A stretch of DNA of 64,000 bases from an uncultured Lachnospiraceae bacterium (GCA_910588955.1 CAJURQ010000002.1:75758-139757); one strand, 5' to 3'. Shown: positions 1-8,413, counted from the stretch's first letter. Numbers and translations are program-made. Notes: generated by a model not told the origin, from the sequence alone.

Positions 1-90
1 CATCCTCGTAGTCGTCGTCTTCGTAGTCCTCATCCTCGTAGTCGTCGTCTTCGTAGTCCTCATCCTCGTAGTCGTCGTCTTCGTAATCCT
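1..90. repeat. 30-bp tandem repeat, three copies visible
   Basis: A 30-bp unit is repeated head to tail at 1-30, 31-60 and 61-90, the last with one substitution, and continues off the left edge. It lies inside the acidic-repeat gene and adds ten residues per copy without shifting frame. Copy number is therefore expected to vary between strains by slippage. Confidence 0.9.
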
Positions 91-331
91 CGTCCTCATA
101 CTCCTCTTCTTCATAGCGGACGGGACGTGTCTTCGCAGCCGTGGTTTTCGGGGGATGGGTACGCTGATAGGACTCGATCATATCATCGTCCAAGCTCAAA
201 AATTCCAGCGTGTCCTCCGTCACGCTGTCATAATCTTCATCGTCAAACCGATCGTCCTCGAGCAGCTCTTCAAACCGAACCTGCCTGCGGCGGTTTTCCG
301 TACTCTGTCTCTTATTTTTCTTATTCTGCAT
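1..331 (-). CDS. Acidic tandem-repeat protein, N-terminal part (runs off left edge)
   Basis: The ATG start is at position 331 and is preceded by AGGAGC (complement of 336-341), a strong ribosome binding site; about 110 residues are visible before the window ends. The N-terminus is short and basic (MQNKKNKRQ). Residues from about 20 to 50 are acidic, and from about residue 75 the chain becomes almost pure Asp, Glu and Tyr in ten-residue units of the form DYEDDDYEDE. No signal peptide or membrane segment appears in the part present. I do not recognise the family; later domains may lie outside the window. The frame is clearly coding, because the 30-bp repeats keep frame, and a good promoter lies upstream at 409-437. 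Confidence 0.75.
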   Translation of the reverse strand, partial: MQNKKNKRQSTENRRRQVRFEELLEDDRFDDEDYDSVTEDTLEFLSLDDDMIESYQRTHPPKTTAAKTRPVRYEEEEYEDEDYEDDDYEDEDYEDDDYEDEDYEDDDYED

Positions 332-408
332 GATAGCTCCTACCTTGATTGTTGTGCACAGCAGTTGCACAAGTTTATGTAAACCGCAAATCCAAATAAT
401 TCTTTGTG

Positions 409-437
409 ATTATAGCATAAAAACAGCGTAATTTCAA
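409..437 (-). promoter_or_regulatory. Predicted sigma-A-type promoter of the acidic-repeat gene
   Basis: Read on the minus strand, TTGAAA (432-437) is followed 17 bp later by a perfect TATAAT (409-414). This places transcription about 70 bases upstream of the start codon at 331. Confidence 0.7.
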
Positions 438-570
438 GATTTTTGTCATGCGCAAAGGTTCCTCAGATTATGTAAATTGGCAATTCCTGACATGTTTACG
501 CTATTTACGCGATAATTGCGCGATATTTTACACCCATTTTACGGCATTTCTCGCTAATATACGCTTGACT

Positions 571-598
571 TTGACCGCCAGGGCTGACACAATATAAG
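571..598 (+). promoter_or_regulatory. Predicted promoter of the zinc-ribbon gene
   Basis: TTGACC (571-576) is separated by 16 bp from TATAAG (593-598), giving a leader of about 50 bases before the start codon at 652. An overlapping TTGACT at 565-570 is too far from the -10 element. The rest of the divergent spacer 332-651 holds no gene that I can see. Confidence 0.6.
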
Positions 599-651
599 GG
601 CAACAGACAAACGGTTACCTTACAGGGAATATTGGAAAAGGGGAATTTTTC

Positions 652-975
652 ATGATGTACATGCACTACTGTAAGCGTTGCCAACGGGTTCATATGCTGA
701 ATGGGCACAAGCAGTTCTGTCCCAAATGTCAGGGACTGATTACCGAGCTTAAACTCAGTTATTTGGACTATGCGTCCATGGATGAATCACAAAGGATTTC
801 CTTTTCTATCTGCTGTGCCGACGACGAACAGCTCCGAAAGCTGAGCACTACATATCGTATGTATAAGTACAGCAAGTGGTACAAGGAACTGCAGCGGCAG
901 CTTGCACAGCCGGTGATTCACTCATACGCTATGCCGGAAACGCCCCCGTTGGAAAACGCCGTATCTATTCTATGA
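652..975 (+). CDS. Small zinc-ribbon protein of unknown function
   Basis: The 107-residue protein begins with a compact zinc ribbon, CxxC at residues 7-10 and CPKC at residues 23-26, with two histidines between them. The remaining roughly 75 residues are mixed helix-forming sequence with no membrane segment or signal peptide, so it should be cytoplasmic. Two ATG codons stand in a row (652 and 655); the AAAGGGG sequence about ten bases upstream suits either. It is transcribed alone from its own promoter and points away from the acidic-repeat gene. The zinc site is seen directly; a role in nucleic acid or protein binding is only a guess. Confidence 0.75.
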   Translation: MMYMHYCKRCQRVHMLNGHKQFCPKCQGLITELKLSYLDYASMDESQRISFSICCADDEQLRKLSTTYRMYKYSKWYKELQRQLAQPVIHSYAMPETPPLENAVSIL

Positions 976-1111
976 TGCGATGAACAGAGAAAGAACGCGT
1001 TGCTCGAAATCTTCAGATTCCGGACAGCGCATTTTTTCTGTAGATTTTTGACACAAATAATAGTAAAATAAATGAAAACCTCACAAACGCATAAGACTAT
1101 CAGGAAAGGGA

Positions 1112-2152
1112 ATGAATATAATCATGGGAGAAAAACAGGATAAAGATACTTTAGAGAGAAAAAACATGACAGAACTGTCAGAAAATGCGGCAAAACCGAA
1201 AAAGCGCGGCGTTTTCCTTGTCAACATACAACTTATCCTATTGGGCGCTATCGTACTGGTCATCGGTTTCTCGGCTTTCCGGCTCTATAAGTGGAACAAG
1301 GGAACGCCTTCTGACTACGATCCGAACTACCAGACCACGGATTTCGATATCGAGACACTTGACAACCTGATTCCCCTTGCCCCCGACAAGCGCGAGGGCT
1401 ATGTGGACGACGGCGTAACCACCATCCTCTGTCTGGGCGACGATCCCTTCTCTCTGGAACGCGGCGAAAACGGACTTGCCGAACAGATTGCAAAAAAAAC
1501 GGGAGCCACGGTTCACAACGGCTCTTTCACGGGAACCACCATGGCGGCGCAGTTTGCCTCCTACAACGACGGCTACATTCTGGATGCCTTCTCCTTCTCC
1601 TACGTGGCAAAGAGCCTTGCGAGCGGGGATTTCGATCTGATGAAGACAGCCGCCACTTACAGCTACGACGAAAACTTTGCAAAGACGGCGCAGATGCTCT
1701 CCGAGCTTGACATGAATACCGTGGATATGATCTGCGTGATGTATGACGGCAGCGACTACGTCAACAAGCGTCCCTGCGACGATCCCAACGCACCCTATGC
1801 GGAGATCACCTACACGGGCGCGCTGCGTTCGGGCGTAGAGGCAATTCAGGAGGCTTATCCTCACATCCGCATCGTGGTCATGTCCCATACATTCTGCCAC
1901 AGCATCAACGAGGAAGGCAATTTCCAGAACGGCGACAGGGCAGACTTGGGTCACGGCACATTGAGCCACTATCTGCAGAAAGAGCGGGACGCCACTATGG
2001 ACGTGGGCGTTTCCTTCATCGACAACTTCTATGGCTCCATCAACGAGGACAATTATCTGGACTATATGACGGATTATATCCACTTCAACGACGCTGGTCG
2101 TGAGCTTTTGGCGCAGCGGTTTGCGGATTGTTTGTTCCCGGCGGAGGAGTGA
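1112..2152 (+). CDS. Membrane-anchored SGNH-fold protein with degenerate active site
   Basis: The 346-residue protein has a charged cytoplasmic N-terminus, one membrane segment at about residues 34-57, and an extracellular SGNH/GDSL-hydrolase-like domain. The order of blocks is recognisable: LCLGDD at residues 106-111 sits where GDS normally carries the nucleophile, YDGSDY at about residue 215 replaces the usual GxND, and DYIHFNDAG at 321-329 keeps the Asp and His pair (D321, H324). The nucleophilic Ser is therefore replaced by Asp and the oxyanion Asn appears lost. AGGAAAGGG precedes ATG 1112 closely; ATG 1124 is an alternative start. A binding or scaffold role, or altered chemistry, is more likely than ordinary esterase activity. 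Confidence 0.8.
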   Translation: MNIIMGEKQDKDTLERKNMTELSENAAKPKKRGVFLVNIQLILLGAIVLVIGFSAFRLYKWNKGTPSDYDPNYQTTDFDIETLDNLIPLAPDKREGYVDDGVTTILCLGDDPFSLERGENGLAEQIAKKTGATVHNGSFTGTTMAAQFASYNDGYILDAFSFSYVAKSLASGDFDLMKTAATYSYDENFAKTAQMLSELDMNTVDMICVMYDGSDYVNKRPCDDPNAPYAEITYTGALRSGVEAIQEAYPHIRIVVMSHTFCHSINEEGNFQNGDRADLGHGTLSHYLQKERDATMDVGVSFIDNFYGSINEDNYLDYMTDYIHFNDAGRELLAQRFADCLFPAEE

Positions 2153-2248
2153 TGTTGTTTTTCCCGTCTTAGTTTGTTATGCTTAAATTGTAATTGCATA
2201 AGATTAAAAATAGCAGGAAAAGATTACCATAGTTGAAGGGGTATATTT

Positions 2249-2479
2249 ATGGCGTATGATACATTGATTAAAGAAGCGAAAGATCTTCCTGAAGATTTGA
2301 TAAATCAAGTGATTGAATTTATGAGATTTTTGAAACATACATCGAAGGAGGAGCCGGCAAAACACTCCATAAGCAATGGCATGACATTTCACAGGTCAGT
2401 AAATCCCCTAGCGGATGATTTTATCGCTATTTCAGACGATTTTGACGAAACGCCTGCATGTTTTAAGGAGTATTTGTAA
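2249..2479 (+). CDS. Antitoxin-like protein, DUF2281/VapB type
   Basis: This 76-residue protein has an N-terminal helical region (LPEDLINQVIEFMRFL, about residues 13-28) typical of DUF2281 antitoxins paired with PIN-domain toxins, and an acidic C-terminus. The ribosome binding site GAAGGGG lies ten bases before the ATG. Its stop codon directly abuts the ATG of the disrupted PIN toxin at 2480, the usual arrangement of an antitoxin-toxin operon. The stretch is clearly more AT-rich than the glycan genes around it, which suggests acquisition by transfer. Since the toxin is broken, the antitoxin may be a surviving remnant. Confidence 0.7.
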   Translation: MAYDTLIKEAKDLPEDLINQVIEFMRFLKHTSKEEPAKHSISNGMTFHRSVNPLADDFIAISDDFDETPACFKEYL

Positions 2480-2860
2480 ATGTATCTATTGGACACAAAC
2501 GTTTTGTTATATTTTTTAATATGATAGTTAAAAGCTCTCAAAAAAGCTTCAGAAATAATTTATTGTAATGATGAAAAAATCTGTGTAAGCATTGTCTCCA
2601 TGTGGGAAATTGCAATTAAGTCAAGTATTGGAAAGCTTGAAATCAAAAGCTCCATTTCTAAAATTTCGGAAACTTGTGAAAAAGAACAGTTCGATATTCT
2701 TTCCATAAAACCATTTCATCTTGACAAAATCAGGGAACTTCCCTCAATTCATGGAGACCCATTTGACCGGCTGATTATCGCACAAGCCATTGCCGAAAAC
2801 TTAATAATTATCACAAAAGACGGGACGATACCACAATATCATGTCAAGGTTCTTTGGTAA
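2480..2860 (+). pseudogene. PIN-domain toxin (VapC-like), interrupted by two tandem stop codons
   Basis: The reading frame opens at ATG 2480 with MYLLDTNVLLYFL, the classic PIN start carrying the first catalytic Asp at residue 5, then meets TGA (2522-2524) and TAG (2525-2527) in succession. The same frame continues after the stops with a helical stretch, VSIVSMWEIAIKSSIGKLE, and a C-terminal HGDPFDRLIIAQA that holds the later acidic residues. The whole is collinear with intact PIN proteins except for the stops and a probable loss of a few codons at the same spot. Restart at ATG 2600 would give an 86-residue fragment without the first Asp, so nuclease activity is not expected. Confidence 0.8.
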
Positions 2861-2868
2861 TGTTCTCA

Positions 2869-3924
2869 TCAATAATCTACCGAAAATAATTCCTCAAAAT
2901 CAAACCGCTCGACCATATCCCGTGTCTCCTCAAGCGCCCGCTCCATCTCTGCCGCGCTTTTCACCTCGCAGGTTCCGTCCGCAAAACACTCCGTCATAAA
3001 GCGGTTAAACCTCGCATGGTAATGGGTGTAATCCGCGTAATTGTTTAAATCCGTCACGATCTCCTCCCGGTTCGGGAAGTAAAACACCCGCACGTTATCG
3101 TAAGCAAGCAGCGTATCGGCGATATGCGCATACTCCCGCATAGTGGCATGCATGTGATTTTCCTGCCTGACGTCATTCCAGTAAAGAATGCTGTAAGGCG
3201 GAAAGAAAATATAGAAGGTAGTGTCTGGGTTCCGCTCAATATATGGGCAGAGATTAGCTTTCAGGTTTTTATCCGTGCTCTCTAAAAATGCGTCGGGCGG
3301 CGTCTCCGCCTCCACCTTTTCGGGCGGCACATAATTGTGCATCACCCACTGGATATTGTAATATTCGTCCGTCCACCAGCTCTGATACACGGTAGCGAGG
3401 TCCGTCTTGTCAGGATCTGCCAACGGGCGCAGCACATAATTCAAGAGCACGTCCTTGTTCAGCATATACTGCACGTCGTTGAGATAATTATCGTCATAGA
3501 GATACGTTGGAATCGGATATTTCGTCTCCTCCACGCCCCCCGTGTAAGTCGTCACGTCAACCCCGAGAAAAACCGCCTTCACCTCATGCCCGCTGTCAAA
3601 AATAATGTCCATGATGTTCGCCTGATCTTTCGGATAGGCGCCGCTGTAGTTGAGTTTGATCGTCTGAAGATCCATCAGCTCCCTGAACCAGTTGGTATTG
3701 AAATTCACAGTCATGGATGAGCCGAGGATCACGCTGTCGTACTCCATATGTTTCGCCATTCCCGGATTCTGGGTGAGCTGGTTGTCCACCAGATAAGGAA
3801 AGTTTTCAAGCGGCGCGTGGTACTGAAAAAAGGGATCCACCCAGACTACCAGAACCGCCGCCAGCATAAGCAGTATTAAGGTAAGGGACACTATGGAGAG
3901 AATCCATGTTTTAAACCGCTTCAT
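2869..3924 (-). CDS. SGNH-like partner protein of an MBOAT acyltransferase (DltD/AlgJ type)
   Basis: The 351-residue protein has one N-terminal membrane segment (about residues 8-29) and an extracellular domain. GSS at residues 68-70 fits the nucleophile block of DltD/AlgJ-like SGNH proteins, and DYTHYHARF at 298-306 supplies the conserved Asp and His near the C-terminus. Such proteins work outside the membrane with an MBOAT protein to move acyl groups onto a polymer; here the MBOAT at 4904-6415 is in the same minus-strand group. The start at 3924 follows GGAGG, which lies inside the 3' end of the ORF6N gene, and the two genes overlap by 14 bp. The acyl group and acceptor are unknown. Confidence 0.8.
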   Translation of the reverse strand: MKRFKTWILSIVSLTLILLMLAAVLVVWVDPFFQYHAPLENFPYLVDNQLTQNPGMAKHMEYDSVILGSSMTVNFNTNWFRELMDLQTIKLNYSGAYPKDQANIMDIIFDSGHEVKAVFLGVDVTTYTGGVEETKYPIPTYLYDDNYLNDVQYMLNKDVLLNYVLRPLADPDKTDLATVYQSWWTDEYYNIQWVMHNYVPPEKVEAETPPDAFLESTDKNLKANLCPYIERNPDTTFYIFFPPYSILYWNDVRQENHMHATMREYAHIADTLLAYDNVRVFYFPNREEIVTDLNNYADYTHYHARFNRFMTECFADGTCEVKSAAEMERALEETRDMVERFDFEELFSVDY

Positions 3925-4891
3925 CCCGCTCCTCCGTTTCCAGCTTTAAACGCTGCAATATATCTCTGACTATCTTTTCATCCTGAATCAGACTGATACC
4001 AAAACACTTTTTTCCTGCATCTTTTAAGGAAGCCCTCACATGATAAGCGGTTTCCCGGTCAATAATCAGAAATCGGTCATGGAATGTTGCAACATATTTC
4101 ACTTCCAACGACGGATATTGCGCATTAAAATTATCACAATCCGTATTTGTGAGCCGTGTCTTTTTCTGTGTGTAAATGGTAACAGACACATGTTCTTTCT
4201 TTTTAGCCAGTAAATTCAATGTCTTTACATCCACATATCCGTCTACTAAAGTAATTTCCCATTCCGCTTTCTGGATCAACTCTACAATCAGACTGAACGC
4301 GTCATATATCTGCCCGTCAAAAAAGATTTTTTGTGCGGATTCTTCGTTCTGGGATATATAATCGAATATGCGTCCTAATTTTTCATCCGTTTCCCTCTTA
4401 TACTCCAATTGTTTTAACTCCACATTGCTGATACGCTCAAACAGCAACGCATTATTCGCGAGAAACCGCCGCATTTCTACAAAAGAATCCATAATGTGAA
4501 TACTTGTCTGAACAGCAACCTCACTCCTTAAGACCGAAGCCAGCATAGCTATCCCCTGCTCCGTAAAAACATATGGAAGTTTTCTACGTCCGCCATAATC
4601 AGATTTCCCCTCTTCCAAACTTGATATCACAAATTGTGATATCAAGTTTTCATATTCGTCCTTCGTCAGTTGAAAACGAAACCGCTCCGGAAATCTCTCT
4701 ATATTTCTTTTTACCGCCTGATTCAGCACTCTGGTCTCAACCCCATATAACATTGCCAGCTCATAATCTATCATAATCTGCTGGCTACGGACTGTATAAA
4801 TCATATTTCTTATGTCATACTGCACCGCTTTCATATCCGCAATTTCCGCTCGTCCATCCAATACAATTAAACTCTGCTCTGTTTTCGCCAT
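3911..4891 (-). CDS. ORF6N-domain protein with a possible phospholipase-D-like C-terminus
   Basis: The N-terminal third (about residues 23-115) matches the ORF6N domain of phage and prophage proteins: a conserved MIDYELAMLYGVETRVLNQ segment, then PERFRF, and later a VFTEQGIAML motif. A helical region follows. The C-terminal part ends in HDRFLIID (residues 271-278), which resembles half of a phospholipase-D-like HxD motif. The protein is soluble and probably binds DNA. It lies between an MBOAT gene (12 bp after its stop) and the SGNH partner gene (14-bp overlap), an odd place for a phage-type gene. Its base composition is more AT-rich than its neighbours, which supports insertion. Confidence 0.85.
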   Translation of the reverse strand: MAKTEQSLIVLDGRAEIADMKAVQYDIRNMIYTVRSQQIMIDYELAMLYGVETRVLNQAVKRNIERFPERFRFQLTKDEYENLISQFVISSLEEGKSDYGGRRKLPYVFTEQGIAMLASVLRSEVAVQTSIHIMDSFVEMRRFLANNALLFERISNVELKQLEYKRETDEKLGRIFDYISQNEESAQKIFFDGQIYDAFSLIVELIQKAEWEITLVDGYVDVKTLNLLAKKKEHVSVTIYTQKKTRLTNTDCDNFNAQYPSLEVKYVATFHDRFLIIDRETAYHVRASLKDAGKKCFGISLIQDEKIVRDILQRLKLETEERDEAV

Positions 4892-4903
4892 ATCACACCA
4901 TCC

Positions 4904-6415
4904 TTAAAAGTTAAAATACAAAAACGTGCTGACCCCGGAAAAGCTTAAGATGCACCACACCGTCAGCACCACCAGTATCGCCGCCGACACCGAACCGTAT
5001 TTCAGGCGCGCCACCCGTTCCTGCGCGTTTCTGCCGACCATCGCAAAGTACAGCCCTGCCGCCAGAATCACAAACATCAGAATATAGCGGCTGAAGGACA
5101 GGTTGTCCAGATGCAGCACTTTGATCACATACCAAAACTCGTCTGGCTGCAGGCACTCCGCCAAATCCAGAGAAATCTTTTTCACCTCGCCCGCACACGC
5201 TGTCCGAAGAAGTGTATTCGCCTGCCGGATGTTTTCCGCCCGGAAATAAACCCATGCCACACTGACATAGAGGAAGGTCGCTATTTGTGACACTAGTGTC
5301 ATCACTTTGCTGCCCTGTTTTATGAGACTGTTGTCATTTCTGCACCGCACACGCCCCTGCCAAAACCGGGTAGCCACATACAACACGCCGTGCAGCATCC
5401 CCCACACAAGAAAATGAAAGCCTGCGCCATGCCAGAAACCACTCAGGAAAAAGACAATCAGGAGATTTAAGTACATCCGTCCCCTCCCCTTGCGGTTGCC
5501 GCCAAGCGGGATGTAGACATATTTTGTGAAAAAACGGTTCAGCGTAATGTGCCACCGTTTCCAGAAATCCACAATGTTGACCGCCTTGTAGGGCGAATTG
5601 AAGTTAACAGGTATCTCTATCCCCAGCATCCTGCCGATTCCCACCGCCATGTCGCAGTAACCGCTGAAATCAAAATAGAGCTGCAGGGCATAAAACAAAA
5701 TCACCAGCCACGCATCCGCCCGCCCGAGAACCGCCAGATTTTCGTAGCCGTAATCCACGCCCGCGCCGAACGTGTCCGCCAAAAGCACCTTCTTGGCAAG
5801 CCCCAGCACAAAAAGCGCTAACCCGCCCGCAATCCGTTCCCAGTCCGCCTTTCTTTCGCCAAACGCCCGAAACTGCGGCAGCATCTCGCTGTGATTCACG
5901 ATGGGACCCGCGATAAGCTGCGGAAAGAAAGATACGAACAGCGCGTACTCGGACAGCGAACAGCCTGCCACCTCGCCCCAGTATGTGTCCACGATAAAGG
6001 AAATCTGCTGGAAAGTAAAAAAACTGATCCCCAGAGGAAGAAGAATGCCCCGCAGTACAAACTCTGTTCCAATTGCGGCATTCATGGTATCGAGAAAAAA
6101 ATCAAAATATTTAAAATAAAAGAGCACGCCCAAATTGAGCGCCACTGCCAAAATCATGACCGCCATATTACTCCTTTTCCCGCGCCACAACCGAAGACTT
6201 TGCCGGGACAGCAGCCTGTGAAACAGATAGTTTCCCGCAATGCTGCAAATCATAATGAGCAGGTAAGACAGGTTGAAATAACCGTAAAACCAAAGGGACA
6301 TGGCAGCCAGAAACACTCTTGCCGCTCCGGGCTTCCCGCTTCTCAACAGACCGTAATATCCGATCAGACATATGGGAAAAAATACAAACACAAAAATATA
6401 TGAATTAAATAGCAT
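4904..6415 (-). CDS. MBOAT family O-acyltransferase (DltB/AlgI-like), first copy
   Basis: This 503-residue multi-pass membrane protein has the MBOAT hallmarks: PQLIAGPIV at about 165-173, YFDFSGYCDMAVGIGR at 247-262, FWKRWHITLNRFF at 284-296, YIPLGGNR at 301-308 and the presumed catalytic His in SGFWHG (H329). DltB and AlgI relatives pass acyl groups across the membrane to an SGNH partner that acylates teichoic acid or exopolysaccharide. Here the partner is the gene at 2869-3924. Length and motif spacing are normal, so the protein looks intact. The start at 6415 has AGGAGA seven bases upstream. Confidence 0.92.
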   Translation of the reverse strand: MLFNSYIFVFVFFPICLIGYYGLLRSGKPGAARVFLAAMSLWFYGYFNLSYLLIMICSIAGNYLFHRLLSRQSLRLWRGKRSNMAVMILAVALNLGVLFYFKYFDFFLDTMNAAIGTEFVLRGILLPLGISFFTFQQISFIVDTYWGEVAGCSLSEYALFVSFFPQLIAGPIVNHSEMLPQFRAFGERKADWERIAGGLALFVLGLAKKVLLADTFGAGVDYGYENLAVLGRADAWLVILFYALQLYFDFSGYCDMAVGIGRMLGIEIPVNFNSPYKAVNIVDFWKRWHITLNRFFTKYVYIPLGGNRKGRGRMYLNLLIVFFLSGFWHGAGFHFLVWGMLHGVLYVATRFWQGRVRCRNDNSLIKQGSKVMTLVSQIATFLYVSVAWVYFRAENIRQANTLLRTACAGEVKKISLDLAECLQPDEFWYVIKVLHLDNLSFSRYILMFVILAAGLYFAMVGRNAQERVARLKYGSVSAAILVVLTVWCILSFSGVSTFLYFNF

Positions 6416-6457
6416 CTGTTATTCTCCTGTCGCGCAGCCCCGCCATGACCGGACCGA

Positions 6458-7228
6458 CTACGAATCCTGCAATGTCATATCTTTATAAATCACAAACTCT
6501 CCCACCTGACCGTAAACCGAATAGCCGTAATCTGTCAGCGGCTCACGAATTTCACGGTCCTCCTTCAAGACAACATAGGCGCATGGGTACGCTCTCGCAA
6601 GCTCCGCAAACACCGGAGTATCGATCACCTCCGCCTCCTCCATCGCCTCATACATAGCATTGTAATAATCCCAGCGGGCGATCAGCATCTCCCGCCCGTA
6701 AGGCAGTTCGATATCCGTGCTGTACTGTCTCACGTAATAAATCAGATCCGCAGGAACAAGCACCGTGATACGCCCCTCCTCCGGCTCTATCATATCCACA
6801 ATATCAACCGCCTCCTGCGGCAGATGGTAAGCGTTCTGCGCCCGGGAAATATGCTCGCTGTCATACACATAGTCGCCGCACGCCACAATCGCCAGACATG
6901 CCACCGCCAGCCCAATCCGCCTATGCCTTCCCATCAGCCGAATCAGCCCGTAGGCGCTGACAATACTCATCTGCAGAAGCCACAAGAGCCGGTAGTACGT
7001 CTCGGAATCCTCCATCAACCGCACAAACACTTTGCGGAACAAAGGACAGAAAAACAGGAATAGAATGAGCGTGGGCGCGTACACAAACAGCACCCGCCTG
7101 CGCCTGTCTTTCTCCGTCAGCCACAGATAGAGGAGCGCAACAAGATAAAGCCCCGCCAGAAAATGATTCTCGTGGTAGCCCATATAATTTTTAAATATAA
7201 CGACGCTCTCTAAAAAAATACCCCACAT
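6458..7228 (-). CDS. Membrane protein, possible C-terminal half of a DUF6077-like protein
   Basis: The 256-residue product starts with about three to four membrane segments (within residues 20-120) and ends in a soluble domain of about 130 residues that looks extracellular. It resembles the tail domain of large GT-C-like proteins, in which a soluble domain follows the membrane part. It begins 12 bp after the stop codon of the 7241-8368 gene and lies in exactly the same reading frame (TAA, four codons, ATG). GGGAG before the ATG could allow coupled restart. The two may therefore be halves of a once continuous protein, or a normal coupled pair. No enzyme motif is seen. Confidence 0.6.
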   Translation of the reverse strand: MWGIFLESVVIFKNYMGYHENHFLAGLYLVALLYLWLTEKDRRRRVLFVYAPTLILFLFFCPLFRKVFVRLMEDSETYYRLLWLLQMSIVSAYGLIRLMGRHRRIGLAVACLAIVACGDYVYDSEHISRAQNAYHLPQEAVDIVDMIEPEEGRITVLVPADLIYYVRQYSTDIELPYGREMLIARWDYYNAMYEAMEEAEVIDTPVFAELARAYPCAYVVLKEDREIREPLTDYGYSVYGQVGEFVIYKDMTLQDS

Positions 7229-7240
7229 ATGCCGCTCCCG

Positions 7241-8368
7241 TTATTTTAAAAGGTAACTGTACGCCATATACACATAAACCGCCATATACACCACATTCGG
7301 AATGCACGCGAACCCCACTTTGAAGAGAACCTTCCAGTCCCGCTCCGCCACCGCCAGACAGAACGTCGTCACAGCGATCAGGATGCAGACGAGGAACACC
7401 GCAATGGAACTGCACACGCCCGCCGTCATATTGACGCAGACAAGCAGCATCCAAATGCCTGCGTCTGTCCGCCCATTTTTGACACCTCTGTCATAAATTT
7501 GCAAAAATACCCAGATCAGCGCCGGGATCACCAGCGCGCCCGCCACCGCCTTGCCCTGCCATGTGCGGGTAAGGAAAAAAGTCTCGTTGGTGTAAATGGA
7601 CACATTTCCGAAAATCTGGAATACCGCCATGATAATCATAAATATGGGCAGGTTTTCCCTGTGGAACACATTCTCGCCCGCGCCAGTCTGCGTTCCGTCT
7701 TTCAACGGCGTTTTTATAAACAGTATGCGCCCAATCTCATAAAACAAAAGATAGGTCAGCGGAATCAGCACAAGGGGCATCACCACATGGGAGACAATGG
7801 TCGCATGCACTCCGGCGCGCACCGAAATATACGCCACCCACATAGGAAAAACCGCCATCGCATGGCGCACGTCAAGCCCCGTAGAACCGCCCGTAAGCGG
7901 CAGGATGCGGTACATCACGCCAGCCTCCTGCGCGATCAGCGACTCCACCACGTAGTAGGCGTCGTCGCCGTCGAAGGATGTGTAAGCCACCGCCTTGTAG
8001 AGCTGAAAACCGAGTAAGACAAAGAAGATCAGCCACTCCTTCTGCCACTCGACGCCCGTCCGGCAGCCACCCATAATAAGTCCCGGCGCTCCCGCCTTCG
8101 CATTCCGATACAGCAATAAAACCCCCGCCGCTGCGCTAAGAAGCGTGAGCACCGTAAACACGGCGGAAGCCACTCTGAAATTATGGTACTCCACCCAGAG
8201 AACCGCCGGCACCGCCGCAAGTTCAAAGAGCGCCCACATGCCGAAATACCCGGAAAGCAGCACGAATCCCGGAGTCCTTTTATCCGCCGATATAAAGTTT
8301 GCAGGGATCAGCCCGATACAGAAGGGGATGACCAAAAGCCAGAAAATACAACTGATTACAGACAGCAT
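7241..8368 (-). CDS. Multi-pass membrane protein, DUF6077-like N-terminal part
   Basis: The product is about 375 residues and almost entirely membrane segments. It contains FDGDDAYYVVESLIAQ in an extracellular loop, an acidic signature of the kind seen in GT-C glycosyltransferases. The start at 8368 was chosen because GAAGAGG lies seven bases upstream and a promoter lies at 8414-8442; the frame is open further upstream but would overlap the divergent gene. The C-terminus ends abruptly after a membrane segment, and the following gene continues in the same frame after one stop. Assignment to DUF6077 is from memory of the family, and a role in glycan transfer is inferred from context. Confidence 0.65.
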   Translation of the reverse strand: MLSVISCIFWLLVIPFCIGLIPANFISADKRTPGFVLLSGYFGMWALFELAAVPAVLWVEYHNFRVASAVFTVLTLLSAAAGVLLLYRNAKAGAPGLIMGGCRTGVEWQKEWLIFFVLLGFQLYKAVAYTSFDGDDAYYVVESLIAQEAGVMYRILPLTGGSTGLDVRHAMAVFPMWVAYISVRAGVHATIVSHVVMPLVLIPLTYLLFYEIGRILFIKTPLKDGTQTGAGENVFHRENLPIFMIIMAVFQIFGNVSIYTNETFFLTRTWQGKAVAGALVIPALIWVFLQIYDRGVKNGRTDAGIWMLLVCVNMTAGVCSSIAVFLVCILIAVTTFCLAVAERDWKVLFKVGFACIPNVVYMAVYVYMAYSYLLK

Positions 8369-8413
8369 AAATACGCCTCTTCCAATTCTTTCCGTAAAAC
8401 AACGGTCAGTAAT

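Noticed and set aside
1..90. CRISPR-like repeated sequence at the left edge
   Set aside because: Repeats are contiguous without unique spacers and encode an in-frame acidic tract.
1238..2083. 281-residue open frame on the minus strand
   Set aside because: It lies entirely opposite the SGNH-fold gene, lacks a ribosome binding site and has a composition typical of an antisense shadow.
2522..2527. Selenocysteine or read-through at TGA in the PIN toxin
   Set aside because: The TGA is immediately followed by TAG, and PIN toxins have no selenocysteine at this place.
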